Shown here one piece after another: positions 34,128 to 43,315 of a stretch of 64,000 bases of DNA. How positions within the stretch are numbered: position 1 is the stretch's first letter; the number at the start of each line of letters is the position of its first letter. Source of the stretch: Bacillota bacterium (GTDB taxonomy: Bacteria; Bacillota; UBA4882; UBA8346); the NCBI GenBank assembly GCA_023429995.1, contig JAEZCE010000002.1, positions 1-64,000 of the forward strand, read 5' to 3'. The translations under genes and the position numbers were made by a program. The notes beneath the pieces were generated by a model, which was given only the letters and a program-made list of their open reading frames with translations, was not told where the DNA came from and did not search any database.

Positions 34128-37100
34128 TCAAGAGTAGCCATTTTCTCCCCGAATTTGGCTCCCGCTGCCGTCCTCTCCGGAAGGCGCAACTTCCAAATAC
34201 CGGGGAAGTCTTTCTTTCAGTTCCCGAACATGGCTAATCACTCCGACGATCCGGTTTTTATCATGCAACTTTTCCAGGGCATTCATCACTTTATCCAGTT
34301 TTTCCTCATCCAGGGTTCCGAAACCTTCATCCAAAAAGAAAAACCCCAAAGGATACCGGCCCCGTAATTGAATCTTAGAAGAGAGCGCCAAGGCCAATGC
34401 CAGGGAAGTCATAAAGATTTCACCCCCCGACAGGGAACTGATGGCCCGGCGGTTCCCGCCGTTAAAATCATCCCGGATCACAAACTCGCAATCTTTTTCC
34501 TTTGCAAGCTCCAAAGCGTATCTTTGCCCGGTTAACCGGCCCAGTTGAAAGGAAGCCTCCAAGGTCATATCCCGCAAGTGCTCCTGCGCGAGAAACGATA
34601 TGAACTTACGCCCCCGTAGCAGGTTTCCCAATTCCTCACAGAGGTTTTTCCGCTTTTGCGCCGCCTTTTTTTGCTGTTGAATCGTCCTCCATTGTTCCTG
34701 TTTCTTTTGAAGTTCCTCCACTTTATTTTTGGTTAAAGTAACCTCTTCCTTGGAGCGTTCCAATTCTTCCAATAAAGCCTGCCGCTCTGCCTTTACCTGT
34801 TCATAATGAGCTTCGTCAAAGACCCTTCCGTCAATCTCTTGATCCAGCTTCTCCAGTTCATCCCGGCCAATCACCAAAGCGTTCCGGTATTCCTCAATTT
34901 CCCGGCCCATGGCTAAGCGTTCCTCAGAAGTTAATAAGGCCGATTCCGCCTGGACCGCATCGGCGAATCCTGCAGTTTCCAGTCCTTTGATTAAACGCTC
35001 ATTCACTTCGTTCTGTTCTTTACGGTTTGCCGTTAATGTCCCTTCGAGCGCAGCAACTTCCCGGGCAATTTGTTCCGTGAACGACCGGGTTTCCCCTTCA
35101 CGGCGTTTGGTATCCTCTGCCGCCTTTTGCAATTTCTGATAAGTCTCCACCATATCCCGGATTAAATCATCGAGATCTTTCCCACCGGTAATTTGAAGAA
35201 CCTCATCCCGAAGTTCCGCCATTTGGGACTGGTAATTTTTCAAGGCTTCCACGGCGGAGGCTTCCAGTATTTTATTGTTCTGAAACGAATCATTCAACTT
35301 TTGCAATTCCCGGTTGATTTCTTCCTGATTTTTCTGCATGGTTTCCCATTTTTGGTCGACGGCGCGCAATTGTTTTTCGAAATCTCCCAGTTCCTGCTTA
35401 CGCTTTCGGAGTTGGTGGCGGTCAAAGGAACCACGGATATTTTCGAATTCCGCCAAAACATTCTCCCATTCTTTCCGGGTTTTCTCCATTGATTCTTGGG
35501 ATTCCTTGACCAGCGAATCCTGAAGAACCCAATCATGCCACTCCTTGAGAAGTTGCCCCTCCCAATTCCGCAGCTCTTTAAGCCTACTCTCCGCTTGATT
35601 GATCGTAATCTCGATTTCATCCATTCTCGCGGTAGCTTGGGCTGGAATAGGGTGTTCCCGGGAGCCGCAAACCGGACAAGGCGCCCCCTCATGCAATTCT
35701 TTAACCAATTCTGCTGCGGAATTCATAATCAACGCCTGTTGCTGCATCTTCCGGGCATCGTTTAAATCTTTTTCCCCCTTATCCAAGAGCGGTTTCGAGT
35801 AATTTTCAACATTGGCTCCTACCAGGACCCCTTGTTCCGGCAGCATTTGGTGTACTTTATCAACGATAGCTTCCCATTGGCTGTCATTTTGTGTTTTCCG
35901 CCTGATGTAATTATCCTTACTCTCTTGATGGCGTTTCTCGCTTTCTTCAAGACGGACCAAAGAATCGAGAGCCTTTTCAAGCCATTCCTTCTCCTCAGGA
36001 TTGACAAGATATTTGGCCCGTTCCTGCCGCAATGCTTCCAAAGCGCTACGTTTACCCTCCAAATCATTTTTCCCGGCAGCGATTTCTTTGGATGTTAGGG
36101 CAATCAATTCCCCAACTGCAGCCAGTTCCCGGTTCCTTTCCTCCAAACTTTTTTGGATTTCTTTCATTTTTTTCTGTTTTTCCTGGGCTCCTTGATAATT
36201 GGCCTTCCTAGATTGTAACTCCGGCAGTTGTTGGTTATATTGTTTTTCAGCGGCTTCCATTTCTTCATGGGCATCCCGGTGTTGGATAACGGCAGCGGAA
36301 TATGAATGGCTTTTACGATGATAGATATCGGTTTCTTCCTTGAGCTTTTTATTCAAGTCTTTTTGACGCAAAATAAGTTCCCGCAATGATTCGGCCCGTT
36401 CACCATCACTTAAACGGGTTTGCCTTCCATGGATTGTTTCGCCCGCTTGCTCCAGTTGATTGAGCTTTTCAACTGCAATTTTCCGTTTCAAATCCAATCC
36501 ACGGACCGTCTCGGTTTCTTTATAGGTTTGGTCGGCTGCTTCAAAATCCTTCTGAATTCCTGTATGCCGGCGATCCTTCTCCTTAAAAACTGAAACAGCC
36601 TGTTCGACCGCTTCTTCGGAACAGTCCCCCAAAACTTGCTCCATACCTTCAAATTTCTCCAGCTGCATACTCCAATTAGCCGCTTCATTTTTGACCTTTA
36701 GAACCAGCTCTTCGCCGAACTGTTCCAAATTGAAGAGGTGTTCCAACATAGCAGCCCGGTCGGCGCCGGTTAGGTGCAAAAATTGATCAAATTTACCCTG
36801 CGGGAGCACCACCGCCCGGGAAAATTCCGCCCTGCCAATGCCCAAAATCTCTTCGACTTTGCCGTTAACTTCTTGAGGTTTCGAGGCTATGACTTCTGCC
36901 CCACTCCCATCCAATCTTCGAAAACGGGCTTGTTTAGCTACAACAGACTCCGGATCTTTGGGATTTCTTTCATAGCGGCGTTCAACCAGATAACGCCCTT
37001 CTCCCAATTCAAACTCAAAAGAAACCTCCAAAGCATTATCAAGCTGATGGATAATCCCTCGGGTATTGTTGCTGGCCCGTTCAACCACTCCATATAAAGC

Positions 37101-37250
37101 CAGAGTAATGGCATCCAATATCGATGACTTGCCGCTACCGGTAGGACCAAATATTCCAAATAAACCATCGGCCCCCAGCTGATCAAAGTTAATAACCTGA
37201 AGGGTCCGGTAACTATTAAGACCGAAAAATTGAAGTTTAATCGGTTTCAT
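34128..37250 (-). CDS. sbcC: Exonuclease subunit SbcC
   Basis: SMC-like ATPase subunit (1,040 residues) of the SbcCD nuclease, which cleaves hairpins and DNA ends blocked by protein. Walker A GPTGSGKSS is at about 35-43. Two long coiled-coil arms follow, rich in Glu/Lys/Gln. A zinc-hook CPVCG lies near the middle (about residue 520) in the apex position. The ABC signature SSLSGGEIFMTSLALALALS and Walker B FFFLDEGFGTLD are near 925 and 975. The start ATG overlaps the sbcD stop by four bases. Length is normal. The palindromic repeats in this genome are the type of structure SbcCD attacks. Confidence 0.94.
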   Translation of the reverse strand: MKPIKLQFFGLNSYRTLQVINFDQLGADGLFGIFGPTGSGKSSILDAITLALYGVVERASNNTRGIIHQLDNALEVSFEFELGEGRYLVERRYERNPKDPESVVAKQARFRRLDGSGAEVIASKPQEVNGKVEEILGIGRAEFSRAVVLPQGKFDQFLHLTGADRAAMLEHLFNLEQFGEELVLKVKNEAANWSMQLEKFEGMEQVLGDCSEEAVEQAVSVFKEKDRRHTGIQKDFEAADQTYKETETVRGLDLKRKIAVEKLNQLEQAGETIHGRQTRLSDGERAESLRELILRQKDLNKKLKEETDIYHRKSHSYSAAVIQHRDAHEEMEAAEKQYNQQLPELQSRKANYQGAQEKQKKMKEIQKSLEERNRELAAVGELIALTSKEIAAGKNDLEGKRSALEALRQERAKYLVNPEEKEWLEKALDSLVRLEESEKRHQESKDNYIRRKTQNDSQWEAIVDKVHQMLPEQGVLVGANVENYSKPLLDKGEKDLNDARKMQQQALIMNSAAELVKELHEGAPCPVCGSREHPIPAQATARMDEIEITINQAESRLKELRNWEGQLLKEWHDWVLQDSLVKESQESMEKTRKEWENVLAEFENIRGSFDRHQLRKRKQELGDFEKQLRAVDQKWETMQKNQEEINRELQKLNDSFQNNKILEASAVEALKNYQSQMAELRDEVLQITGGKDLDDLIRDMVETYQKLQKAAEDTKRREGETRSFTEQIAREVAALEGTLTANRKEQNEVNERLIKGLETAGFADAVQAESALLTSEERLAMGREIEEYRNALVIGRDELEKLDQEIDGRVFDEAHYEQVKAERQALLEELERSKEEVTLTKNKVEELQKKQEQWRTIQQQKKAAQKRKNLCEELGNLLRGRKFISFLAQEHLRDMTLEASFQLGRLTGQRYALELAKEKDCEFVIRDDFNGGNRRAISSLSGGEIFMTSLALALALSSKIQLRGRYPLGFFFLDEGFGTLDEEKLDKVMNALEKLHDKNRIVGVISHVRELKERLPRYLEVAPSGEDGSGSQIRGENGYS

Positions 37251-38524
37251 GCCACCTCACCTCCGTTCCGTTTAGGAGAATTTCCGGAACCAGAGACTTT
37301 CGAGCTATCGGCTTCCGGTTGATTAACCATCTCGAGAAAGAATCCGACCAAATCTTCCTGCGGCGCGATACCATATTCCCGCTCATAAAAAAGTTTGAAC
37401 CGATCAACCAAAGGCATATCCGCCAATTTATGTTTATTTTGGGCGTCGGCCTTTTCTCCGTCCGTTTCAAGGAAAACAGGCTGAATAAAAATGAGTCCCG
37501 GATGAGCTTTTCGCAGTTCCGCCAATTGATTCATCTCAATCGGCTTGTCCACCATGATTTCGAGATCAACCCAGCCCAGTTGATTTCTGGATTCTCCGCA
37601 CCAGGAAAGCGCTTCTTCAAAGCTGCCGGCCCGCCAGCGTTTCAATACTTTGCCGCAATTTAAATTTACCGGTTGTACCCTGGCCATCCCACCCGGAATT
37701 ACATCAACCAAAACCACTTCCTTCTGTTGATCGGCTTCCGAAAAACTGAACGAAAGCGGCGAACCGGAGTAACGGGTAGCTACCGGCGCAGTGTGTAACT
37801 GTTGAGGGCGATGTAAATGTCCTAACCCAATATACTGTGCGGATTTGGGCATAGCTTGCGGTGAAACCGCCAAAGCTCCACCAAGTTGCCGCTCAGATTC
37901 GCTTTCCACCCCGCCAAAAGCGAACAAATGGGCCACAGCCAGGTTTACCGTATCGGGCCGGAAAATTTGATCCGCTTCGCGGAAAAGTCGGCTTACCCGC
38001 TCCGAATAGGCTATTTGCTGTGAACGTTCTTCCAATGTTTCCACCAGCACTTCATTCAGCCTGGCTTCCGAAGGATAAGGCAAGGCATAAATGACGGCTT
38101 TTTCCTCACAGCCGGGCATTTTAAGCTCCAACCATCCGGATCCGGAAGAGATCCTCTGAACCCCCCCAGGTGCCGAATGAACAATCAGTTGTTCCCCGGG
38201 ATACCCCAGCAGGGAAATTCCATGTTTCACCGCCAAAGGACTGGCGGCGAGCAATCTTTCCGGGCTGTCATGGTTTCCGGCTATCGCCACAATAGCCCTT
38301 TTTCCACCATCCGAAAGCCGTTCCACGGCGTCGAAAAAAAGCTTTTCGGCATCAGCCGGCGGATTATATGTATCATAGACATCACCGGCTATTAATATTA
38401 ATTGGACCTCCGCATGCCGCACGATATCGACCAATTCATCAATAAACTGTTCCTGCTCCGGGAGCCTCGTTCGTCCTTCCAAAGTACGGCCGAGATGCCA
38501 ATCGGATGTGTGTAAAATTCGCAC
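37247..38524 (-). CDS. sbcD: Exonuclease subunit SbcD
   Basis: Mre11-like Mn-dependent nuclease of 425 residues that works with SbcC. Phosphoesterase motifs in order: DWHLG (D8, H10), GDVYD (about 47-51), GNHDS (about 82-86) and GLGHLHRPQ (about 225). A C-terminal capping region follows (about 290-400) that contacts the SbcC coiled coil. It is the first gene of the sbcDC operon. The ATG is at 38524; the leader between it and the adh terminator is about 90 bp. Confidence 0.94.
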   Translation of the reverse strand: MRILHTSDWHLGRTLEGRTRLPEQEQFIDELVDIVRHAEVQLILIAGDVYDTYNPPADAEKLFFDAVERLSDGGKRAIVAIAGNHDSPERLLAASPLAVKHGISLLGYPGEQLIVHSAPGGVQRISSGSGWLELKMPGCEEKAVIYALPYPSEARLNEVLVETLEERSQQIAYSERVSRLFREADQIFRPDTVNLAVAHLFAFGGVESESERQLGGALAVSPQAMPKSAQYIGLGHLHRPQQLHTAPVATRYSGSPLSFSFSEADQQKEVVLVDVIPGGMARVQPVNLNCGKVLKRWRAGSFEEALSWCGESRNQLGWVDLEIMVDKPIEMNQLAELRKAHPGLIFIQPVFLETDGEKADAQNKHKLADMPLVDRFKLFYEREYGIAPQEDLVGFFLEMVNQPEADSSKVSGSGNSPKRNGGEVA

Positions 38525-38612
38525 TGTATTCCTCCCCGAAAAACCAATATGCTTTTCTTCAATTATCTCATACCATTTTTCACAGTCAATCTTTGTTCAG
38601 CCTGAATTTAAA

Positions 38613-38637
38613 ATAAAAAAACGGTCTTGCGACCGTT
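38613..38637 (-). terminator. Intrinsic terminator of the Fe-alcohol dehydrogenase gene
   Basis: On the minus strand AACGGTC-GCAA-GACCGTT, a 7-bp stem with a GNRA tetraloop, is followed by TTTTTTTATTTT. It lies 12 bp after the adh stop codon and separates adh from sbcD. Confidence 0.9.
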
Positions 38638-38648
38638 CGTAAATCCAT

Positions 38649-39818
38649 TTATTGAAAAGACCGGATTAAAATGTTCCTCACATCCTGATCGGAAAGAGGC
38701 GCCGGATCGACTTCAAACAGTCCGCCCATGGTCTCTCTGGCATTCTTGACATATTTGTCGATTTCTTCGGCCTTAATGCCGTAATCCGACATCTTAAGGG
38801 AAGCAACTCCGCATCCCTGCTGTAATTTCACCAATGCATCCACAAAATCCATTGGTTCTTTAGCTTCCGGAAAACCGAGCGCTTTTGCCATATCAACCAT
38901 TCGCCCCTTGCAGGCGTCCCTACCGGCGAAGTGTGTATAATAAGCCTTGCTAATCATGATTAAGCCCGCCCCGTGCGGGAGTTCGGGATGAAAGGCGCTG
39001 AGCGCGTGTTCTATCGAATGCTCCGATGTGCAACCCGAAGTTGACTCCACAATGCCTGAAAAAGTATTGGCCAGGGCCACATTGGCTCTGGCTTCCTCAT
39101 TCGAACCATCCCTTACGGCGGTCGCCAGATTTTTTCCGATCAATTCGATACTTTTCAGAGCATATAAGTCACTCATGGAATTGGCATATTTATTGATATA
39201 TCCTTCCGTACTGTGAAATAGAGCGTCAAATCCCTGGAAGGCCGTTAAATGAGGGGGCACTGTCATCATTAATTCCGGATCGACAATGGAGAGTACCGGA
39301 AAGGTCCCTTCATATCCAAAACCGATTTTTTCATGGGTTACTTCATGGGTAATAACGGTCCAAGGGTCCGCCTCCGTACCTGTTCCCGCCGTGGTGGTAA
39401 TGGCGACAATGGGTAGGGGACGGTTTTTAACGGATTGAGCTTTACCGGTGCCTCCGTTGATATAATCCCAGTAGTCTCCCGGGTTGGTTGCCATTACGGC
39501 AATACTTTTCGCTGAATCAATGCTGCTACCCCCGCCCAGACCGATGACAAAGTCGCATCCCGTCTCCTTGACGAGCTTTGCGCCCTCCATGACATGGGTT
39601 TTAATCGGATTGGCCATAACTTTATCAAATAAAATATATTCGACATTTGATTTTCTAAGCTGTTCTTCCAAACTGTCCAAATAACCGTATTTTTTTACGG
39701 AAGTTCCTGCGCTGGTAACAATCAAAGCCTTTCTACCCGGCAACGGCTGCAGGTGCAAACTCTTCAACTGTCCTTTACCAAATAAAATTTTTGTCGGCAT
39801 ATAATAATTAAAATTCAT
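38649..39818 (-). CDS. Iron-containing alcohol dehydrogenase
   Basis: NAD(P)H-dependent group III alcohol dehydrogenase of 389 residues. The nucleotide loop is GLGGGSSIDSAKS (about 93-105). Metal ligands are expected at the Asp in LTAFQGFDALFH and the His residues in DALFHSTEGYI and SEHSIEHALSAFHPELPHG. A further conserved TTTAGTGTEAD stretch is near 140-150. The AGGAGG site precedes the ATG. The promoter has a MerR-type dyad (39884-39912) that matches one in front of the divergent merR gene. Substrate cannot be read from the sequence; by regulon context an aldehyde or short alcohol is plausible. Confidence 0.9.
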   Translation of the reverse strand: MNFNYYMPTKILFGKGQLKSLHLQPLPGRKALIVTSAGTSVKKYGYLDSLEEQLRKSNVEYILFDKVMANPIKTHVMEGAKLVKETGCDFVIGLGGGSSIDSAKSIAVMATNPGDYWDYINGGTGKAQSVKNRPLPIVAITTTAGTGTEADPWTVITHEVTHEKIGFGYEGTFPVLSIVDPELMMTVPPHLTAFQGFDALFHSTEGYINKYANSMSDLYALKSIELIGKNLATAVRDGSNEEARANVALANTFSGIVESTSGCTSEHSIEHALSAFHPELPHGAGLIMISKAYYTHFAGRDACKGRMVDMAKALGFPEAKEPMDFVDALVKLQQGCGVASLKMSDYGIKAEEIDKYVKNARETMGGLFEVDPAPLSDQDVRNILIRSFQ

Positions 39819-39883
39819 ATGGATTTCCTCCTTTATTTTTCATTCCTGGTTTCCTGAGGGAATCATTTGATGATCCATTTTAT

Positions 39884-39912
39884 TCTATACCTTTGAGTTA
39901 ACTCGAAGTCAA
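39884..39912 (-). promoter_or_regulatory. adh promoter with MerR-type dyad
   Basis: TTGACT (39907-39912) and TATAGA (39884-39889) are 17 bp apart, and the spacer carries the 18-bp dyad CTTCGAGTTAACTCAAAG on the minus strand. The dyad shares its GAGT-x-x-ACTC core and flanks with the merR promoter 100 bp away. Confidence 0.65.
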
Positions 39913-39992
39913 ATCAATTCGAAACTCATCGAGTTTGCCATGAGTTCATAAAAAAAAGAATTATGAATCAATTTTTGTTGTTTGTTTTCCTA

Positions 39993-40021
39993 TTGACCTG
40001 GAGTATACTCTAGGGTATAAA
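39993..40021 (+). promoter_or_regulatory. merR promoter with MerR-type dyad
   Basis: TTGACC (39993-39998) and TATAAA (40016-40021) are 17 bp apart. The spacer has the dyad CCTGGAGTATACTCTAGG (39997-40014), same design as at the adh promoter. It indicates autoregulation by the MerR protein. Confidence 0.65.
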
Positions 40022-40075
40022 TAAAACTATAGACCTTGCCAATTTAAAAATGAAAGAAATGAGGGCTTTGCGATC

Positions 40076-40495
40076 ATGGGATTAACGATTAAACAAACGG
40101 CGGAAAAGATGAATCTAACAGTGTATACGCTCCGGTATTATGAGAAAGAAGGTTTATTGCCCTTTGTTGAACGGGATCATACCGGAAACCGTTCTTTTAC
40201 GGAAAGTGACCTGGAATGGTTATCATTGATTTGCTGTTTAAAAAATACCGGGATGCCTATTAAACAAATCAAGCAATATATCGGTTGGTGCCTGGATGGC
40301 GACCAAACCCTGGCATCCCGCAAGAAAATGTTGGTTGAACACCGCCAGGATGTATTGAATCAAATCAATGAACTGAGAAAGAATCTGGAAAAAATCGATT
40401 ATAAAATCGCCCATTACGAGAACTGTAAAGGGCCTGTAGTAACAATGGCGCCCGTGGTTACCAAGGAAAAAGTTATCACAGCCGCTAATTTGTGA
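40076..40495 (+). CDS. MerR-family regulator, aldehyde/alcohol type
   Basis: The 139-residue protein has an N-terminal winged helix (residues 3-70: TIKQTAEKMNLTVYTLRYYEKEG) with the family signature, then the dimerising helix (about 80-118). The effector tail is short, with one cysteine in C117-region ENCKGP. It resembles AdhR/YraB-type regulators that sense reactive aldehydes through cysteine chemistry, but the tail lacks a classic metal-binding cysteine set. It lies divergently to adh and tail-to-tail with the aldo/keto reductase. Near-identical dyads in the promoters of all three genes suggest one regulon. Confidence 0.88.
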   Translation: MGLTIKQTAEKMNLTVYTLRYYEKEGLLPFVERDHTGNRSFTESDLEWLSLICCLKNTGMPIKQIKQYIGWCLDGDQTLASRKKMLVEHRQDVLNQINELRKNLEKIDYKIAHYENCKGPVVTMAPVVTKEKVITAANL

Positions 40496-40536
40496 AGAAT
40501 AATGGATATACTCCAAAATAGTAAACGTACCGGAGT

Positions 40537-41454
40537 TCACGGAAGTTTATTGCCGGCAGCCAAATATATCTGATACCATTCTTCCCTGCTTAGGCTGATG
40601 GTTGACGCCTTGCATATATCCTTGAGACGTTTGACATTGGTTGTACCCACAATCGGCTGGATCTTGGCAGGATGCCTTAAAATCCAGGCAATAGCGATTG
40701 CAGTATTGGCTACCCCTTTCGCCTTTGCCAACTCGTTGATTTTTTGATTCAATTCCGGAAATTTGGGATTATCCAGGAAAACGCCCTCAAAAAAGCCGAA
40801 TTGGAATGGCGACCATGCCTGAATCGTAATATCCTTCAAGCGGCAATAATCCAAGATACTGCCATCCCTGTCGACGGAACGGTCGATCTCCATATTCACA
40901 TTAAGTCCGGCATCGATCATTCCCGTATTGGTGACACTAAGTTGTAATTGATTAATAAGCAATTTTTGTTTCACATATTTTCGAAGCAACTCAATCTGCA
41001 TGGGATTTTGATTACTTACTCCGAAATGGCGCACTTTACCATTATTCTCCAGGATAGTAAAGGCTTCGGCGACCTCTTCCGGCTCCACCAGAGTATCCGG
41101 GCGATGCAGCAACAAAACATCAATATACTCGGTTTGTAACCGTTTAAGACTTCCGTCGACAGCCTCCAAAATATGTTCTTTGGAAAAATCAAAGTAGCCC
41201 TTCCGGATTCCGCACTTGGTTTGAATGATTAATTTTTCGCGAAGGCTCGGGTTCATTCCGAGGGCTTGGGCAAAGGTTTCCTCGGCTTTTCCGCCGGCAT
41301 AGATATCGGCATGATCAAAAAAATTGACCCCCTCTTCCAAGGCCGTATGGATAAGAGTTTCAGCTTCCTTTTGTGAAATATCCGCAATACGCATGCAACC
41401 TAGCGCAATCTCCGAAGCATTAATGGCGCCATTCCCAATATTGATTTTTTTCAC
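40537..41454 (-). CDS. Aldo/keto reductase, GTG start
   Basis: NADPH-dependent reductase of 305 residues with a TIM barrel. The catalytic tetrad is visible: Asp in FFDHADIY (about 47-54), Tyr in the same DIYAGG, Lys in IIQTKCG (about 82) and His in LLLHRPD (about 115). The C-terminal cofactor loop IVGTTNVKRLKD is also present. I start it at a GTG at 41454: AAGGGG is eight bases upstream and the product then begins MKKINIGNGAINASEIALG, as in the family (YdhF-like). Its promoter carries a MerR-type dyad, linking it to adh and merR. An aldehyde-detoxifying function is inferred. Confidence 0.9.
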   Translation of the reverse strand: MKKINIGNGAINASEIALGCMRIADISQKEAETLIHTALEEGVNFFDHADIYAGGKAEETFAQALGMNPSLREKLIIQTKCGIRKGYFDFSKEHILEAVDGSLKRLQTEYIDVLLLHRPDTLVEPEEVAEAFTILENNGKVRHFGVSNQNPMQIELLRKYVKQKLLINQLQLSVTNTGMIDAGLNVNMEIDRSVDRDGSILDYCRLKDITIQAWSPFQFGFFEGVFLDNPKFPELNQKINELAKAKGVANTAIAIAWILRHPAKIQPIVGTTNVKRLKDICKASTISLSREEWYQIYLAAGNKLP

Positions 41455-41489
41455 CAAAATCACCCCTTTTATGAAATTTAACTTTTCAT

Positions 41490-41520
41490 ACTATACACCC
41501 TCGAGTCGGCTATAAGTCAA
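41490..41520 (-). promoter_or_regulatory. Aldo/keto reductase promoter with MerR-type site
   Basis: TTGACT (41515-41520) and TATAGT (41490-41495) are separated by 19 bp, the overlong spacer typical of MerR-activated promoters. One half-site, ACTCGAGGGT, matches ACTCTAGGGT at the merR promoter; the other half is degenerate. The gap onward to 41835 is AT-rich and shows no gene. Confidence 0.55.
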
Positions 41521-41835
41521 CAGCCTTGGTAACCTGTCGTTTACAAAGGTTAGGATCTTTGGTCTTATTTTTTGGCAACGAAAAACCTGTGTTCTGTCAT
41601 CATAGCAAACTTAATAACCCCACTTTCCAATATGTAGGCCAGCCTGTACGGATTCATTTTCTCTTAAAATTTAAAAAAATTTAAAGGAATTTTAATATTT
41701 TTGTCAAAATCAAAAATGGTATTTTTACGTTATAAAAAATGAGAAAATCTCAGGGGAATATGTTTCAAAGCACTGCTAATAAGCGTATCAAAATATCGTA
41801 CGATTGAAATTGCCGAAAAAGGGAGGAGAATCAAG

Positions 41836-42012
41836 ATGACTTCAAACTTCAATGCAGCAATAGAATCGGACGTTACAACAAAACAGCTTAAATCAATGTG
41901 CGAATGCCCAATAAATAAACAAAAGTTATGTTCGACCTTTAAATGCGCTTGGTATGACGATGAATCAATGTGTTGTTCGGTATTTATGATTGCAAAACAT
42001 TTAAAAAAATGA
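41836..42012 (+). CDS. 58-residue Cys-rich protein of unknown function
   Basis: A small gene with a strong GGGAGGAG site six bases before the ATG. The product carries six cysteines: C22, C24, C32, C37, C46 and C47, in the order CEC, LC, KC, CC. It has no signal peptide or membrane helix; the N-terminal 20 residues are polar and probably flexible, and the C-terminus is basic (AKHLKK). The pattern suggests a metal or Fe-S site, or a disulfide-bonded domain. I do not recognise the family. It stands alone between the aldo/keto reductase gene, which is transcribed away, and the convergent MliC-domain gene. Its own AT-rich leader of about 300 bp suggests independent control. Confidence 0.7.
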   Translation: MTSNFNAAIESDVTTKQLKSMCECPINKQKLCSTFKCAWYDDESMCCSVFMIAKHLKK

Positions 42013-42163
42013 CATGAAATAATTCTTCCATTATCGATGATGAAACCTTTTCAAGGAAATAACAATCAATGCCCATCCTGTTCTCCAATATTCCGACTCG
42101 ACAGCCCCATTAAAATTTCGATTCGATATGGTTAAATTGTGTCGGGTTTTGTTTTTCCAGCGC

Positions 42164-43039
42164 CTACCGTAAAAAGCGGAAACTTCCGGCCATTTTTTCC
42201 AATATACTTGAGATTCGGGCCTTATCGAACTCTTGGAGTTTCTGTTCCGGCGGGTACATTCCCATATTGGTCGAATGTATCGTATATTCGACCCCATAAC
42301 ATGCTTCGCCGCGTTTGGTACGATAGCTGACTGTTTCGTAAACATTCCCCGCTCCGGCCTCTGAAAAGGTGAACTTGGTAAAAGGAACACCCTGAATCGC
42401 AACCTGCTCCATCCGGGCGCCATATCCTTGAGGTTTTTCGAAGCATCTCTTCACTGCCTCAGGAATACTGCTTTGGCCGATGGTAAAGGTGGCTCCGCTA
42501 AAATTAGTCTGCGGCAGATATGATTTAGGGATGGTTACCATGGCTAAAACCATTCCCAAATCCGTTGCTCCAACCCGCCAATCTCTCGAAAAGCCGATCC
42601 CTTTTCCGGATATTCGAAATTGGTTGGGATACTGAAAGGAAAAGTTTTTCCCATCATCCGTGAAAAGCGCCGTTTTTCGGTCAATCGGGCGAACAGTCCC
42701 CGCAACCCCGTCGCTACAAATGATTTTACCATTTTCCAATACAAAAGCATTGGCGCCTTTACTCCAAAACTCAATCTTCCCATCGCTATACCTTGTACCG
42801 GAAGCCGCAACCGCTTGCGGCAACATGAACTTACGCCCGTCCGGCAGCAAGATTCGGACTTTCCTGTCCAGGTAAGTGACTTTGACAATTCCTTCGCGGC
42901 AATAGTAAGTCGTTGTATTCCGGATATTGGGGTGCTGATGCAAAGCGAGATGGCTGAAAATCCGTTCGCCCAAGCTTGCGCCAACCGCTAAAAAGGCTAA
43001 AAGAACCAGTCCCATCAGGAAAATATTGCTTCTTTTCAT
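42164..43039 (-). CDS. Envelope protein with MliC-type lysozyme-inhibitor domain
   Basis: The 291-residue protein starts with a signal peptide or anchor (1 to about 24, MKRSNIFLMGLVLLAFLAVG). Residues 45-112 match the MliC fold: YYCREGIVKVTY, LLPDGRKFMLPQ, ASGTRYSDGKIEFWSKG and ENGKIICSDG. The conserved Ser in ASG and Lys in WSKG correspond to the two residues that enter the lysozyme active site in MliC/PliC, and the two Cys at the domain ends are placed to form its disulfide. A second domain of about 160 residues (FSFQYPNQF onward) is not recognised; it has the look of a lipoprotein-type beta domain. In Gram-negative bacteria MliC protects against c-type lysozyme. Function here is inferred from the retained residues. 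Confidence 0.72.
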   Translation of the reverse strand: MKRSNIFLMGLVLLAFLAVGASLGERIFSHLALHQHPNIRNTTTYYCREGIVKVTYLDRKVRILLPDGRKFMLPQAVAASGTRYSDGKIEFWSKGANAFVLENGKIICSDGVAGTVRPIDRKTALFTDDGKNFSFQYPNQFRISGKGIGFSRDWRVGATDLGMVLAMVTIPKSYLPQTNFSGATFTIGQSSIPEAVKRCFEKPQGYGARMEQVAIQGVPFTKFTFSEAGAGNVYETVSYRTKRGEACYGVEYTIHSTNMGMYPPEQKLQEFDKARISSILEKMAGSFRFLR

Positions 43040-43315
43040 ATTTACAAACGAGTCCTTTCCAAAAATTTTGACAGAGGATCATCTTATTTTGAGGAAAAAG
43101 TTATAATTTTAAACCGATAGCCCCACAAAATCTCCCTTTATATTGGGTAATGGAATCAGTGTTTTCTCCTTACGCTTACTTCATTCCTCCTGTTGCTTAT
43201 ACTGTCTTTCCAGTGGGAGGGCAAAATAAATCATTGAATTTTCTTCCTCAAAATACTAAAATGAATCGTTGCACGCACCTTTGAAGAAATCAAAATTACA
43301 CTAACGGGGGTTAAA

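Noticed and set aside
34128..38524. SbcDC as part of a defence island with Wadjet
   Set aside because: SbcDC is a housekeeping nuclease and lies more than 10 kb away from jetABCD with metabolic genes between.
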